Assembly: GCA_937880545.1 (NCBI GenBank)
Contig: CALFKA010000173.1
Coordinates: forward strand, 1 to 6,839
From: an uncultured Clostridia bacterium
Lineage (GTDB): Bacteria; Bacillota; Clostridia; Peptostreptococcales; Acidaminobacteraceae
Direction: 5' to 3'
Length of the DNA stretch: 6,839 nt
Shown: piece after piece, positions 5,543-6,839 of the stretch
Layout: each line of letters begins with the position of its first letter
Numbering within the stretch: the stretch's first letter is position 1
Position numbers and translations under genes: made by a program
Notes under the pieces: model-generated
Database searches by the model: none
What the model saw: only the letters and a program-made list of their open reading frames with translations
Told to the model about the DNA's origin: nothing

Positions 5543-6839
5543 AGGAGTATTCACTGGTAATCAGAAATGCCAGATTTCCTGGTAAAGACGAACCTATGGA
5601 TCTAGCTGTGGATGGAGACTGGATATCAGAAATTGCCGAGCGAATAAGTCGAAATGGAAAGAGAGAAATTGATGCTACAGGCTTACTCTTGCTACCCTCC
5701 GGCTATGATTGTCATGTCCACTTCAATGATCCGGGAAGAACAAATTGGGAGACTCTGCGTCACGGTAGCAGAGCCCTGGCCAAAGGAGGGCTAACTCTCT
5801 TTAGTGACATGCCTTTAAACTCGATACCCTACGTAACTGACCTGCGAGCTCTGCAGAAGAAAATAGAGACAGCATCCGAGCGTTCTGTCACTGACTATAG
5901 TTTTTGGGGTGGACTGACACCAGAGACCCGAACAAATATGGAAGAGCTAGTTGAGGGTGGGGTTATTGGCTTGAAGGCTTTCTACTGTCATAGTGGATTG
6001 GATGACTTCCCACCGTGTGATGATGAGACTCTCCTTTATGCTCTTGAGAAGACAAAGGGACTGGATACCATTCTGATGGTGCATGCAGAAGATCCCGACA
6101 TCCTCGAAAGAGATCGTCAGAGCATATTACATGACGATGTTTCTCAAAGGGCCTATTTTGCTTCGCGTGGAGAAGAAGCCGAAATCGAAAGCGTGCGTAC
6201 GCTCTCTCAAATGGCGTTGGAGACGGGAGGGAAACTCCACCTAGCACATATCAGTTCCGATCGAAGCGTTGAGGTCATTTTGGCTTATCAGCAGCGAGGG
6301 GCAGATATTTCGCTGGAAACCGTTCCTCAATACCTTCAGTTTAACCAGGACGAAGCTTTAACATTTGGAGGATTAAGTAAATGCGCGCCGCCTATCAGAG
6401 AGGAGGCGACACGTGAAGCGTTGGTTCAAAGCGTCCTCCGGGGAGAGATCCCTATCCTAGCGTCGGATCATTCTCCATCAGAAGAGCTATTAAAACAGGG
6501 AGAAGACTATTTCAAGATCTGGGGCGGAATTTCCGGATGTCAGTCGACGCTATACTTTTTAATGACTACACTAGTAGAAAGATACGGCATGCCACTCAGT
6601 GAGGCTTTACATTTGATTACCGTCCACCCTTTGGAGCGCTTTGGACTCTCTGCTCGCCGAGGAGACTTAAAGATCGGCTGTGAAGCAAACATGGTCCTCT
6701 ATGACCCGCTTAGAGCCTATAAGCTCCATAAAGAAGCCCTTGAGTATAAAAATAAAATATCCCCTTACGTCGATATGACCTTCCAAGGTGAAGTATTAAT
6801 GACTTTCCTTCGGGGAATTCCAATATATGACCATGGAAG
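5539..6839 (+). CDS. allB: Allantoinase, 3' end cut by contig edge
   Basis: Predicted dinuclear metal cyclic amidohydrolase that opens allantoin to allantoate, the first step of the pathway. The frame is open for 433 codons to the last base; E. coli AllB has about 453, so only about 20 residues are missing. The allantoinase/dihydroorotase signature is complete: CHVHFNDPGRTNWE gives H59 and H61, GLKAF gives the carboxylated lysine K146, VHAED gives H182, LHLAHISS gives H237 and ASDHSPS gives D310. The FNDPGRTNWE wording and the SPS after the aspartate favour allantoinase over dihydroorotase or dihydropyrimidinase, and allC and allE in the same operon agree. H59, H61 and K146 fall at the same numbers as recalled for E. 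coli AllB. The ATG shares ATGA (5539-5542) with the TGA of the preceding gene, indicating translational coupling; a weak GGTAGGG (5524-5530) lies upstream. Confidence 0.9.
   Translation, partial: MKEYSLVIRNARFPGKDEPMDLAVDGDWISEIAERISRNGKREIDATGLLLLPSGYDCHVHFNDPGRTNWETLRHGSRALAKGGLTLFSDMPLNSIPYVTDLRALQKKIETASERSVTDYSFWGGLTPETRTNMEELVEGGVIGLKAFYCHSGLDDFPPCDDETLLYALEKTKGLDTILMVHAEDPDILERDRQSILHDDVSQRAYFASRGEEAEIESVRTLSQMALETGGKLHLAHISSDRSVEVILAYQQRGADISLETVPQYLQFNQDEALTFGGLSKCAPPIREEATREALVQSVLRGEIPILASDHSPSEELLKQGEDYFKIWGGISGCQSTLYFLMTTLVERYGMPLSEALHLITVHPLERFGLSARRGDLKIGCEANMVLYDPLRAYKLHKEALEYKNKISPYVDMTFQGEVLMTFLRGIPIYDHG

Noticed and set aside
5963..6247. 94-residue minus-strand open frame
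   Set aside because: It is antisense to conserved allantoinase sequence (HAED and HISS motifs) and shows no recognisable domain.

Overview
The window is a metagenome-style contig whose first 40 bases are Illumina TruSeq adapter, not genomic DNA. The remaining ~6.8 kb is a dense, single-strand (+) operon for allantoin/ureide catabolism. Moderate-to-low GC, ATG starts and strong AGGAGG-type ribosome binding sites suggest an anaerobic, Firmicutes-like bacterium. Synergistota or a similar gut/rumen/sediment anaerobe is also possible. This taxonomic guess is an inference only; no rRNA or marker gene is present.

Layout: adapter (1-40); short leader with a Shine-Dalgarno site; allantoate amidohydrolase allC (79-1311); 69-bp spacer with a 7-bp inverted repeat; small single-domain cupin (1381-1728); bicupin (S)-ureidoglycine aminohydrolase allE (1739-2506); class V PLP aminotransferase (2527-3675); a 5'-deleted amidohydrolase remnant directly after the aminotransferase stop codon and in the same frame (3676-4062); a full-length amidohydrolase-superfamily protein with an altered metal site (4070-5542); and allantoinase allB (5539-6839), cut by the contig end about 20 codons short of its expected stop.

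Inferred pathway: allantoinase opens allantoin to allantoate. AllC hydrolyses allantoate to ureidoglycine, CO2 and ammonia. Ureidoglycine then reaches a branch. AllE hydrolyses it to (S)-ureidoglycolate and ammonia, or the class V aminotransferase transfers its amino group to glyoxylate, giving glycine and oxalurate. The aminotransferase could instead be a simple alanine/serine-glyoxylate enzyme that disposes of glyoxylate released downstream. The operon adds two things that the textbook pathway does not explain: an extra small cupin directly upstream of AllE, and an amidohydrolase paralogue without the strand-1 HxH metal motif whose stop overlaps the allantoinase start.

No RNA genes, CRISPR arrays, insertion sequences or convincing intrinsic terminators were seen. 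No non-coding stretch over 300 bases exists if the amidohydrolase remnant is counted as a gene relic.
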